A DNA stretch of 64,000 bases, taken from the NCBI GenBank assembly GCA_942486035.1, contig CALNXK010000024.1:190001-254000 (forward strand). The letters run 5' to 3'. Below the pieces are notes generated by a model. That model saw nothing but the letters and a program-made list of their open reading frames with translations. It did no database searches and was not told the DNA's origin. The position numbers and the translations under genes were made by a program. The first letter of the stretch is position 1; the number at the start of each line of letters is the position of its first letter. The DNA comes from Porites lobata. Lineage: Eukaryota; Cnidaria; Anthozoa; Scleractinia; Poritidae. Below are positions 35,604 to 46,200 of the stretch, piece by piece.

Positions 35604-37205
35604 CTAGTCAAATGGTATTATAGGTGGGCATAAGTTAATAAGTGCGGAGCAAACCCTCACAATACGATCAATCATAGGAATCTGTGATGCAGGTGGTCCA
35701 TTTGGGTTGCAAGCAAGGAAATCTGTTGGAAGTGTGCTTTCCAAAATGGTATACTTGCGCCGCAACAACCCTATCACCCTCTCCACGTGGATACGAACAC
35801 TTGCGATGCCTCTGGTTTTTCCACATCAACTGGATCCAACTGGGATTTCCCCTTTGTGAAGGCTGGAATAACCAGCTTGGCTTGCTTTAAGCCAACACTT
35901 TCTGCAATCGTGAACCCTCTATCAGCCATTACCATGTCTCCTGGTAGCAATTGGTCGAGAAATCCAGAATGCTCTGTCAGATACTTATCAGAGGTGCGGC
36001 CTCCCAGGCTTCACTAACAAAAGACACAGTTCCTTGGGGTGTAATACCAATGAGAATCTTGATCGTATTGTGGTGTTTGTACGATGAAAATGTTTGTGCT
36101 CTGGCTAACAGATTTGACGGCCTTTCGATAAACACCTCAAAACAGTCAATGATTACAGTTACTTTCCTTCCAAATGCATGTTGAAAACACATTGGCATTG
36201 TTTTCCATAACTGCTCCCTATCTGGCCAGGAAACAAGAGGAAACAACCTGGTGTCCATAACAACCAGCCAGGAGAAAAAAATCCTTGACACAGTGGGCAC
36301 AGATACCATGAAACGGTAAGCCAGATCTTGAAAGGGTACATTCAATCGCAGTTTCATCAGGACCATGACAAATTCCTGAAATCTGCTGAGGGAGTGAGTT
36401 TTGCGAGTGACATGTGGAGACACGTGTTCAAAAGCAACCATTAGAATCTCAAATGATGGCAGTCCCGTATAAAAACGGACCTTGTCGTCAGATTGAAAGA
36501 AATCTTGGTCGGGTGCTTGATATCCGCTGAGCCTGGAGAATATATATTCAAACTCTTCAGTCTGAGTTTCAGCGTCGACTGGTGGAAATGTGGCAGATTC
36601 TTCTGTCTGTGTTTCAGCGTCGTGAAATACAACCGCCATTGTTTCTTCATCGCTCGCACAAGCGGCTGAAGAAATATCAGGCTGTTGAGTATCAGGCTCT
36701 TCAGGCTGTATTTCACCGCTATGGTCTTCGACTATTTCGGATGAAGTACTCGTTGACGCTTCCCTAAAGTCCATGTTAGCAACCTGTTCGCCTCTTTGGT
36801 CCAAGAGCTTTCTTTTCCTTGCAGCTTCATTCTCTTGTCGTTCAATGACTCTTTCCTTCGAGCCTTTGCTCTCTCGGCTCTTTTTGTCGCAGCCTCGACG
36901 TCTTTCTGTTTGTGTATTCGTTTACCTAAGTTTAAGGTCGGTATCCAATCGACGTTAAATTTGTCCCAGTTCGGTGACGGCCTTCCTGACACAAAGTGGC
37001 GTTCACAAACTCGCTCGTTTTCCAGGACGTTCTTCGTATCAGTATCGTCTCGACTTATCGCCGAAATCCAACTATTTATCCTCTCAGTGGTGAGATCTTC
37101 GAACTCTTCGCCTTGATGTTTAACAACTGATGGTATACGAAAAAATCCTTGGGTGTTTCCCTTTCCACTTTTCCTTCCACATCCAACGACAACGCACAGA
37201 ACCAT
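35604..37205 (-). pseudogene. THAP-domain DDE transposase of the ISL2EU-like element
   Basis: It starts at 37205 with a THAP zinc finger (MVLCVVVGCGRK, then tryptophan and CERHF), followed by a charged linker. From 36804 a second open segment has a helix-turn-helix ([12 protein letters not shown]) and the first catalytic region ([15 protein letters not shown]). Further segments hold MADRGF and [13 protein letters not shown], consistent with a D-D-E triad of the DDE_Tnp_4 type. Three single-base shifts break the frame: around 36845-36870, at about 36001-36004 and at about 35825. The product is therefore not made in one piece, unless the first shift is an intron, which I could not see. Confidence 0.75.
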
Positions 37206-37796
37206 CTTGGTTTGTTTACACTTGAGGGACACCAACATGGCGGATAGCAACCGTTGCCAAGCGGTGGGTCACGTGGGTGAAAACCAAGAATATTTAGAGG
37301 TCATGAAGCAGGTTTGTTACATACATACTGAGTAATCATTTCCTGTGGTTTATGCTTCGGTAGGTGTCCCTCATAGGATTTGATTTCAGATGCAGTTGTA
37401 AAGTGTTTTATATCCTTTGACCTCTGTTTATTACGGCTGAATAAAGATTTTAGTTTTTTTGGTTTTCTCCGAAATGACTGTATCTGAATAACTACATGCA
37501 TGCATGCAAGTTTCTTTGTCCGTGAATGTGATTATTTCCTGCCATGTCAATATGACTCTGGGCCCAGCTCTATAGTGTGGTTTGCAGGATTTTGAATTTC
37601 CACGGATAGTGCGATCTTCAGATATGAGTTGCACACTGTGGCTTAAAAACTAAAGCTACACCAAGTTTGGAGAAATATGCCGTGCGTCAGTCAAGATAAT
37701 TCTCTTAGCGCTCACACAGTCCATTTAGTTTTTCTTAACATAAGTGAGTCTTTGAACTAGAGCGCGGTGTCTTGTTGTTCCTTCGTAGGTATTTTC

Positions 37797-38012
37797 TTAA
37801 GTTTTTTCCTTGATGCCAAATCCTTTCTGCAAGCGGCTTAAAACTGACGTAAAATCTTTATCTGAAACAGTCCTCATACCGAGTTCAAAACACCATCTTT
37901 CTGTGGGCTTTTCATTTCCATTGTGATAAATTGCACCGGTAACCGGTACAATTACCGTTGTGTCTGATATATCCGCAGATTGAGCTTGAATTCCTTCTGT
38001 TTCAGTTGCCAT
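37797..38012 (-). CDS. Possible first exon of the alpha gene
   Basis: An ATG at 38012 opens a 71-residue frame, MATETEGIQAQSADISDTTV to LSRLQKGFGIKEKT. It lies about 380 bp inside the right end of element alpha and points inward, towards the homologous segment at 37300-37720 and the last exon at 32330-32792. No domain is recognised, and I could not fix a splice donor with confidence. Confidence 0.35.
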   Translation of the reverse strand: MATETEGIQAQSADISDTTVIVPVTGAIYHNGNEKPTERWCFELGMRTVSDKDFTSVLSRLQKGFGIKEKT

Positions 38013-38413
38013 TTATCAATAAATGGTTAGCGTTTCTAGACATGGAACACCAAAGAGAAAATTACCATAAAAATGGCGGTCCACCCAACGGAGTCTCTCC
38101 CAAGGTTCCCACGCATTCTAAACTCGTCCCCAGTCGTCACCAGTTCACTTGTGAAGATTAGTCACCAGGCTTAGTCGTCGGAAATGCGTGAAATTACAGA
38201 AACGTCGGAAATGTCTTCATAAACAGTTAATGGAAATCTCTCCAAAAGTTAGAAAATGGTCGAAAGTCAATGTTGGTCAATGTTCCCTTGTTCCCGAATA
38301 TCCCTCAACAGTTCCCTTGTTCCCTTAAAGTTATTTTGAAACATCCCTTGTTCCCTAAAAGTAAATGGCGATGTTCCCTTGTTCCCTAAAATCCCTGGGA
38401 GGCCCTCATAGCG

Positions 38414-41075
38414 CTCTTTGCTGCGACATTTCTGTCGAACTTAGTCCTTTCGCGGTCAAATCAATGTGTTGGTTGCGTTCTGGACCAATCACATTGCAGG
38501 AAATTACATATCCAGATGTGGTTGTGGCCCGGACTGTTTAAAGTCATGTAGTTCTATAAATCATACTTTTTGTGAGCTTTAAAACTGATTAAGATTTATT
38601 AAGTTTGAAGCAGCCACTCGACGATGGCGGCAACGATCGAACGTCCGAAAACAATTTGTGTAATGAAAAAATAACAGCTCCGCACGTGCATCACACTTTG
38701 GGGCACATTTCTTAGGGCCTGTTTACATGGAGGTGGGGGACCCCAGTAAGGTGAGGTAAACCGCGTAGGTGGGGTAACCCGCCTGTCCATATAATCTCTC
38801 ATTTTAAAGGAGCTGTGTCACGAAATTCAGGCAAATTAGGAAATTACAAAATGCCCGTTAAATTGAGAGAAACATAAAAATAGCCTCTTAAAACTTTAAA
38901 GCAAGGTTAAAATAACATAACAGAAGCAACAGATGCTACGGATGGGCAAAACTGAAGAAGGTTGAGACGGATTGAAATTAGGGATTTTGAAAACTGTTCA
39001 GCTTAACAGTTTTTCAAAGTTTATCCCTGCTGCTTGCAACTTCAAAAATAATGCTCAGGAGACATATTTGTTTGTCTCGGATCTCTAATTTTGTCATCTA
39101 GTTCAAGTACAGTAGTGGTTTTAATAGCCAAAACTGGACATGTCTGTATATCGTATCGCTAACATTGCAACAGGATTCCTATTGTTAGGGAATAGATTAG
39201 CCTACGCACAGTCCCAACTGATAAGTACTAAAGAACGAAGGTCAGCTCTAACACCACAAGCACGACCACCTGTAAAAAACTAACATCTGAGAATGCCAAG
39301 CGAATAACATTCCGAATATGGTAACTGAAAAAAATTCACGAGCTAAGCGTGAATTAAATAAAGTACAAGTAAAAACAAAAGATCAAAAACTAAACTTAAA
39401 AGATAAGATAGATCTGTCTAAAAATAACTTTCAAAATACTCCACAACAAATGTATACTTTCAGTTGAAAATATTTTTTTTTTAGGTTATGAGCACTGTCA
39501 CTCATTTAAAGTAGGCTGGATTAAGAAATGTCCTTTTTTGCAACCTCAATTTACCCATCGTGGTTTAAGCAATCAGCCGTGGAGTCGTTTGTTTTAGGTA
39601 CCAGCTGGCGTAACAAGCCTGCCTAGCAATGGAGGGGTGGGGTGGTTTTGGTAAGGAATGGAAACCCATGTAGCCCGTCTGCAGCTCTTGACACTTAAAA
39701 AATGTCTCTGCTAGAAGTTTCAGTACTTAAGCTGTTGAATAAAGAACTAGCTAGGGGAAGACAATCGTCTCACGATGACCATAACAATTTTTTTCCACTT
39801 CTTAATTTTCTCACTACTGAGTCTGAGTCGTGAATGGAGAGACAATTTTTAACGATGACCAAACCAAATTGTTTGCCAAGTTTTCCCCCCGAGTGACTAG
39901 TGCTATTTTCATTTCCAAGGGCAGAAGCGTCTTTGCATTTTAACCATGGTGTCTTTAAAAGAAAACATAGTTTACACCCACAGTCCTCACTTAGATCGGA
40001 GCTCTTATACAATCTCTTTAACGCACTCACCGGAATTTTTAGTTACCAAGGAAAGTCATATGTTACATACAAAGCACAAGAAGTCATGTCAGTCTATGTC
40101 CTTCTATATAAATAAGAGAAAACTAACCTTCCATTTGAGCAGAAGCCGCATTAGGTATCACAGAAAACAACGGAATGAGGGAAAACGAGCAAAAGTAAAA
40201 AGAGAACATCGCCGATTAGTGGGGAGAGACTGTTGGAGAACTCCGTGAAATTGAGGAACCTGACAAACACTGTAAAATATTGAGTCTTTTTCTAAAGCGA
40301 TAGGTGTTCTCGAAAACCATTAATTTATATGCAATATTAAATGTTAATTATCTATGAATTTCTTTTCAATTGTGTGTGTCGCTTCTGGCAGCCAGACTAA
40401 TAAGAATATCAATCAAACCTGAGTTGTTATGTCTGATCAGCGCGTCTGTTGTATTGCATAGTTAGTAAACAATCTTTGGAAACTGAGAGATGCTTACCAT
40501 TTACACAAACCACCCAGGTGGAAATCTGGTGCATAGATATAAAACTATTGAAAATTTTCACCGAGACTATAACGTACCTTGTTTACACCCCCAAATTTGG
40601 TACAACCCTTTTCTTCGATTTCTCTTGGGACGACTCTATTAAGAGGTGAAAAAAGTGGAAACAATGGTGATGAAAAATGGGGGGGGGGGTCAAACGAGGT
40701 GTATAATTATGGTCTCGGTGAAAATGGTAAATAAAATTTCACGTAGTTTGAGAACGATCCGCTACAAATTATATCCAAATCGGCTGAACAGACTGAAAAG
40801 AGTACAAAAATTACTTCGTCTTAAATCTTCTCTGAAGGTTGGAATGACACAAACAAGCGGAATGTCCAGCCCCTCCAGTTTTCCCAAGTAAATGATAAAT
40901 TACACAGGTGTTGAAACTTCTTTTTCATCCAGACTCGGTATCATCATTCGTTTTGTCTAGGTATGGACTTTTTTTGTAACTGCATTAAGCACCAGATTAC
41001 TGTAGAAACAAGCGGACTATCAGCCCGAAATGCATGAGTTATACAGGGGGGTCATGAGCTATTGACTCAGGGGCC

Positions 41076-41116
<41 letters not shown>

Positions 41117-42905
41117 GGTGCTCAAAAATATCGAGACAAAACAACTTTAACTAGCAAAACGCTATTCAGCCGCCATTGTTTTGGTTTTCAAAGCCGGCGC
41201 TTTTCGCTACTAGTGGGCTATAACATTTTAGCCTAGTAGCTATAGTAGCTCAACCGATCAGAACGCAGCATTGATAATAGACCACTAAAGTTGGATTTTA
41301 CTAAAGAAAGATATTTGCACCGCTCTTGCAGTATTAAAAAACCAGTTACGTTGGGCCTTAGATAATTTGCACCTCGTGACATTGACGTCTATATTTATAT
41401 ACTATATATTTCTATAATTGGCACTTCCACCCAGCCCTGGATATATCATGTGCTTCTGAAAACAAAATTATAACCAGGTAACATTTCTGGGATCACATGT
41501 AGGTTTTTTCTGGTGTATAATTCTCTTGAAATCAAACATTATTTTACGAAAGACTTTAATGGTTTACATCCGGCCGACACTCAACAATTAATGAATAATT
41601 CATAAATAAAAGCATTCATTGAAGTGTAAGCCATTCTGTCCAGTCAAAAATGTAACAGTACGAATGCAATACTAGGATAGATTAAACAAGATTGCCGTTA
41701 CCGGTCTGCCATCCTCGTTCTCCTCCATCTTGAAAAGACCTCAAGACGATGTGCAACACCGCTGACAGAGTACGTTGTGTAAAACCGCTGAAAATTTATT
41801 GGAAACCCCGCCAAAAAATCCCGCCAAAAATATCCTAACTCGAAAATCCAACTCGAAAATCCAACTGGAAACCCAACTCGAAATCCTGACTCGGTAAATA
41901 GGCAACCTCGTCTGCGCATTGCATTTTGCGTGTTCTGTGTTAAATTCAGGGTAAGGATTTACTAACGATGACAAACACAATAACCCGAAGCGAGGATTCT
42001 GACATCGATGTAAAGATTCGAACGAGCTCCTGATATACATCGCTATGTGTACGGCCCTAGACGTAAAATTGATGAACACAAAAATTCCACCATTTTTAAA
42101 TTCTCTTGATAAATTCTCTTTAAAATTTTGTTGAGCTTGCAACTTTTATTACATTATAAAGTCAATAAACGCCTCCTTTGAGTCTCCTGTCTATACGCCC
42201 CCAAGGGGGTCCCAAAATTCAATAAAGGTCCCAGCGGGCGTCCGAGCTTCTAATGGATCAGCAAGAACCTTGACTGCGCAAAATATTTTAGATATAAAAA
42301 GAGCGCAGTCAATCAGATTTAGCAAAGAAAACTCATTATTAAACTGAGATTGTATTTCAGATTTTCTAATTTCACTCTTGAATGAAAAAATAAAGTAGCA
42401 ATGGAACCCAAAACACAACACGAAATTTTAGGTGGCAGAAAAGTACGTGGATGGAAACCATTCACACAACTGCATCCTATCCTTCCCAAGGGAGATACTT
42501 CCAAAGCAAAATCACTCTAGAAATTTATTAGCTAAAATATTATCTCGTGAATCAAATTCGGTTTCCAAGTATCATTTGAGTGCGTGGTTCAAACTCCAAT
42601 TCAGTCTCCTCTGGAACCGATTGATCACAATTTGAGAAAGATCATCCCAATCTGAAAACTTTCCCAACCCACTTTATGACTAATTTAAGCCTATGAGTAC
42701 ATTTCAGTTCCCTGAGTTTCTATTTTTCCAAGTTAACACTGACCGTTTCTAATTACCGATACAGGACGGTCCTTATTTTATTTTCATTACTACAGTAGTT
42801 TGAAATTTGTAAACTCTTCAAGGACGCTTATAAGAACTTGGAAAACAGACCACGTAGAAAAGCTAATATACTCGCATCACCAACTTCGTCCTCTTCAAGT
42901 GCTGA
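38414..42905. repeat. Right copy of the recent segmental duplication
   Basis: This continues the match to 170-4660 after the alpha insertion. It contains the right end of W, intron 1 and exon 1 of copy C (40128-40209), a MITE (41098-41305), and the flank 3' of gene D. Noncoding apart from these. Confidence 0.85.
41098..41305. repeat. MITE with TTTAGTAAAATCCAAC inverted ends (copy 2)
   Basis: Duplicate of 2848-3055, carried along by the segmental duplication. Confidence 0.7.
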
Positions 42906-43210
42906 TCTAAGTAAAGGACAATAATGAAAAAAAAAAAAACAATTAAAAACTGAAAACTCACCTCCAATCTCAAAATAATATAGTTTTGTTAGCGGGTAGA
43001 GTAATAGCGAGACTGGATTACAGTAACCAATAACTTTTAATCCTAGTTTCTCATTGTGTCTTTACTTCTAATGAACAATGGTTAACTTTAATTCAATCTA
43101 GACATAGTCTATTGTTTATCCACAAAAAACGAAGAGAGAAAAAGAGTTTCCTTAAACTACACTTTCTTTTTGGTGCAAAAGGTAAATTAGAGCCGAAGAT
43201 CAGTTTCTTT

Positions 43211-46200
43211 TTACTGCACCAAAATATATCCCATTGCCTTGATATGCTTCTCGCCATTATCTGGCCCCAACACACTAGCCTCGTTTCCGCATGTGTTGTT
43301 GTTATCATGATCTCCTCCAGTACCAAACCCAATTCTAGAGTCACAGGTTCTGCAATCGCCGATGTTGTCACCAAGGATACCGATCCTGGCTTTGGAAAAA
43401 CGAGAATCTTTAGACACAGCATTGAACCCTTCCTTGTTACAGATTTTCTGTAAGGAGGCCTCAGAACCAATCAGTGACTTCCACGTGTCAAGACCCAGTG
43501 AGGTGTGGCGGTATTGCCCATCAGCGATCAGAGAGTACAAGGAGTTCGCTTGCTTGTTGATAACAATAAACTTGATCTGCTGGCCGATCTTCATACCAAG
43601 GCAGATCTTGGAGAAGGATGTGTTCCAGTAGGAGGGAAGTTTGGTCTCCTGTGAGTCAAACCCAGTCTTCCCTCCGTCAAGGTTAAAGGTTTCTTTGTTG
43701 CTCCAGAGAGTGGAGTTGTAGTGAAACGTTTGCTGTGGTAGAAAGGAGGAAGAAATAGAAAAATTGTCCTTTAAAAGAAAAGTTCAAAGGTTTTTTTTTC
43801 TTCTAAAGACTACATCCTTCCCGGAGAAGAAAAAAAACCGAATTTGCAATGGAAGATCAATTACAATGAAAAGAATATATACAACGTCCTTGTTTCTCCA
43901 GCTTTATAAAATGAAACTAGCCGCAGCAGGCAAAATGGCGTTAATAGTCACCCGTAGAATAAAAAGTAAACAAATACTGCTCTCCGTAATCATTAGTTGG
44001 TGATTGATGCGATTGAAAAATGACGAATTGAATATAATTATCTTTAACTCTCGCGTATCTGCAAGTACAGAGACCAGGCTTCCGTGTTTTGATGAAAACC
44101 TCCACATCGTCTGACAGAAAGGGCAGGTGACCTCTGCTACTGACCGAGATATTCCAGCAGAAGCTTAAAGGTGTTCTTAATACTTAAATCTTTCAGATCC
44201 AGGGACTTAGCATGTACCGACAAGAAGAAAAGTTAGAGCGCCGACGGTGCGCCTCAAACTTGGAGGACTGGGGTTATGCTCCCCCAGAAAATTTTACAAT
44301 TTCACGTCATTAGTATGGAATTTCTGTCGCTGAGGTGCAGACGTTCCTCCTGGTGGAACGTCCCTAGCGACGAGGAGCAAGGAGAAACGGCTGTATTCGC
44401 AGGCTGCCTAAGGATAATTGAAAATTACCGCTGACAGAGGTAAACCTGTATTTAATTATTAATAACACATTTTTTTCCACTCTCGTCGCCAAACTAAGGG
44501 AAAACGTACACAAATGTCTTACCTTGTTGCCGTCCATCTTCATGACCGGTGTCCATCCTCCATCTCCGCATCCAAAATTTCCAAAGTGACAGAGAACTGA
44601 AACTAGTTTGGAGTCAAGGAGGAGAGTGACCAACGGAGTCACGTTCGAGCTGTACAAAATGAAATATCATTTTAATTTTTCCAGCTCCTAACCATCGCGC
44701 ATCGCAGGCTATTTATCTATGGTTTTATACACTGACAAAGACGGAGCTTTGATAGCGGTAGACGAAGGACTGTTTCACAGGTATATAACGGGCAATAAAG
44801 AGTACTTGTAGTCACCAGCAAAAGTGGCCGGCAAAAGGATGTATGTCGTGGAATTATGCTGTGAGACTTCGTGGTCCTGAAGGTGTTAAGACAAAATTTA
44901 CTAGGAAAGGGCAAAGCAACTAAATAAAAAAGTGAAAGATCAATTAATATAAGTTTTCTTGCTCTTGTAGTGATAACTAATTAAGTTCGTCAGTCAAGGA
45001 ACACACAAGAACACAAGACACAAGAACTGCGTAAGAGAGTAGCTGTGGGACTCAATTAGCTCAAATATAATTATACGTACTGCGTACTGAAGGTAGCTAA
45101 GCTGACGGTTTACTTGCGACACCGCCATCATTGCATTTGCCAGGAAGAACTTCGAACAATAACAATCGAAATAACGTATAACGTAATGACAGCTGATAAA
45201 TCACTTTACTATCTTATATTTCGATCTCACCCAGACGGGCGAAACAAGCACAGTTCGGGCGCATTCAACTGCACCGACATATTTCGTTATTTTAAGATCC
45301 TAAAAAGTAAACTTTGTAATTTTTACTCACATTTTCTTGTCAAAAAGATCCTTACACGATGAAACTGCACAACAAAATAAACAAGGGGGTAATTAATAGG
45401 CCAGAGTTGTCATATAAAGCTTGAAGAAAACAAGCCTATTAGAGACCTGTACAGTCTAATTATTCACATTAAAGTAACCGATTGAACCGAATTACTACCA
45501 TACAGAACTGACCCAAACTACACAATCTAGTGACTTCCCTTAACACTCTTTTGGTCTAGCCGAGCATAATAATCGGCGTATGTCCCGGCACCCAATAAGG
45601 GCGAAACAGCCGTCCATGCGGCTGCCACTGCCAGGGTATGGTTCTGCGCATGTGTAAGGTAATGGCCATACCGCGGAAAATCTCGGAGTTGGTACGTGTG
45701 CTTCAGTGCTTAAATTGGTATTATTCTCTACAAGACCGATAAACGATGTTACAAGAACAGATGAGAAGAAAAAAGTAGTCTCCTTAATCAAAATAAAGAC
45801 CAGCTCATAGCTACGGGAATTGATTTCTCTCTTATGATCACAAATTTATTCTTATTTCAACTTTCAGCAGGATTCTTTTAAAAAGATACCTTTAGTATTA
45901 AAAATACTTTCCCAACCATTTTCTGTTTGAAAAGAAGACCTACGACTGTCCTCAGTTATATGTGTGTCCATATTCTATATCAAGACCCATTATGGCTCTT
46001 GTCTATATATAGAAATACCGCCTTTTAACCGTCATGGAATAATGGCCAAGTAAATTGTTCTTTTGGCACTGAGTGACTTAACGGTATTGTCTGCTTACAT
46101 ATTTGTCATTCTCACCTGGTTCACATTTCTTTCCATCTCCGTAATATCCCGGATGACAAGTGCAGTTGTATCCTCCCTTGGTATTATTGCAGTAAGCATT

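Larger units (their letters stand above)
32967..37289. mobile_element. ISL2EU-like DNA transposon (THAP plus DDE), decayed
   Basis: The inverted ends are TCTTGGTTTTCACGTGAC at left and the complement with TCTTGGTTTTCACCCACG at right, flanked by AT (32965-32966 and 37290-37291). It carries two genes facing each other: a plus-strand ORF at the left (33108) and a THAP/DDE transposase on the minus strand at the right (35604-37205). This two-gene plan fits the ISL2EU (IS4EU) group. Both genes are broken, and a CR1 scrap sits in the middle. It is inserted inside element alpha. Confidence 0.7.
32099..38407. mobile_element. Element alpha: 6.3-kb TIR element with 6-bp TSD and GTTCCC iterons
   Basis: The left end GAGAGCCTCCCAGGG (32099-32113) and right end CCCTGGGAGGCCCTC (38393-38407) are inverted. 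ATAGCG flanks both (32093-32098 and 38408-38413), and the empty site ATAGCG is seen once at 164-169. Both ends carry runs of GTTCCCTTGTTCCCTA-like words on the same strand (about 32121-32285 and 38275-38390). Inside are a split gene of unknown function on the minus strand, a MITE (32437-32604), and an ISL2EU-like element (32967-37289). The superfamily is unknown. Confidence 0.85.
29649..38547. mobile_element. Element W: large TIR element (host of element alpha)
   Basis: The ends are inverted repeats of at least 40 bp: left ATGACTTTTAACAGTCCGGG, right the complement with ATGACTTTAAACAGTCCGGG. Without alpha it is about 2.6 kb. The plus strand has a possible donor (GTGAGT near 29960) and acceptor (TTTATCTTGCAG near 30155) and a segment at 30350-30780 homologous to the inside of alpha in opposite orientation. 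No target duplication is evident. The right end is duplicated at 1-303. It lies in intron 1 of copy C. The superfamily is unknown. Confidence 0.65.
24952..40209 (-). pseudogene. Copy C: USOMP5-like gene with nonsense and frameshift lesions
   Basis: Exons align one to one with gene A: 40128-40209 (signal peptide), 29136-29410 (PAN), 28767-28881 (EGF), 28475-28520 (linker), 26248-26376 and 24952-25473. The first four are open and keep splice signals and phases. Exon 5 is 129 bp instead of 127, a +2 shift near 26357-26362 that breaks the frame before GDGGW. Exon 6 has TAG at 25279-25281 in place of the leucine codon of ANSLYSL. Linking exon 1 to the PAN exon across intron 1, which holds element W, is an inference from order and phase. 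A shortened secreted PAN-EGF product is conceivable. Confidence 0.7.

Noticed and set aside
44717..44914. 65-codon frame in intron 4 of gene D
   Set aside because: No domain, no phase-compatible splice sites, and the true linker exon was found at 45331-45364.
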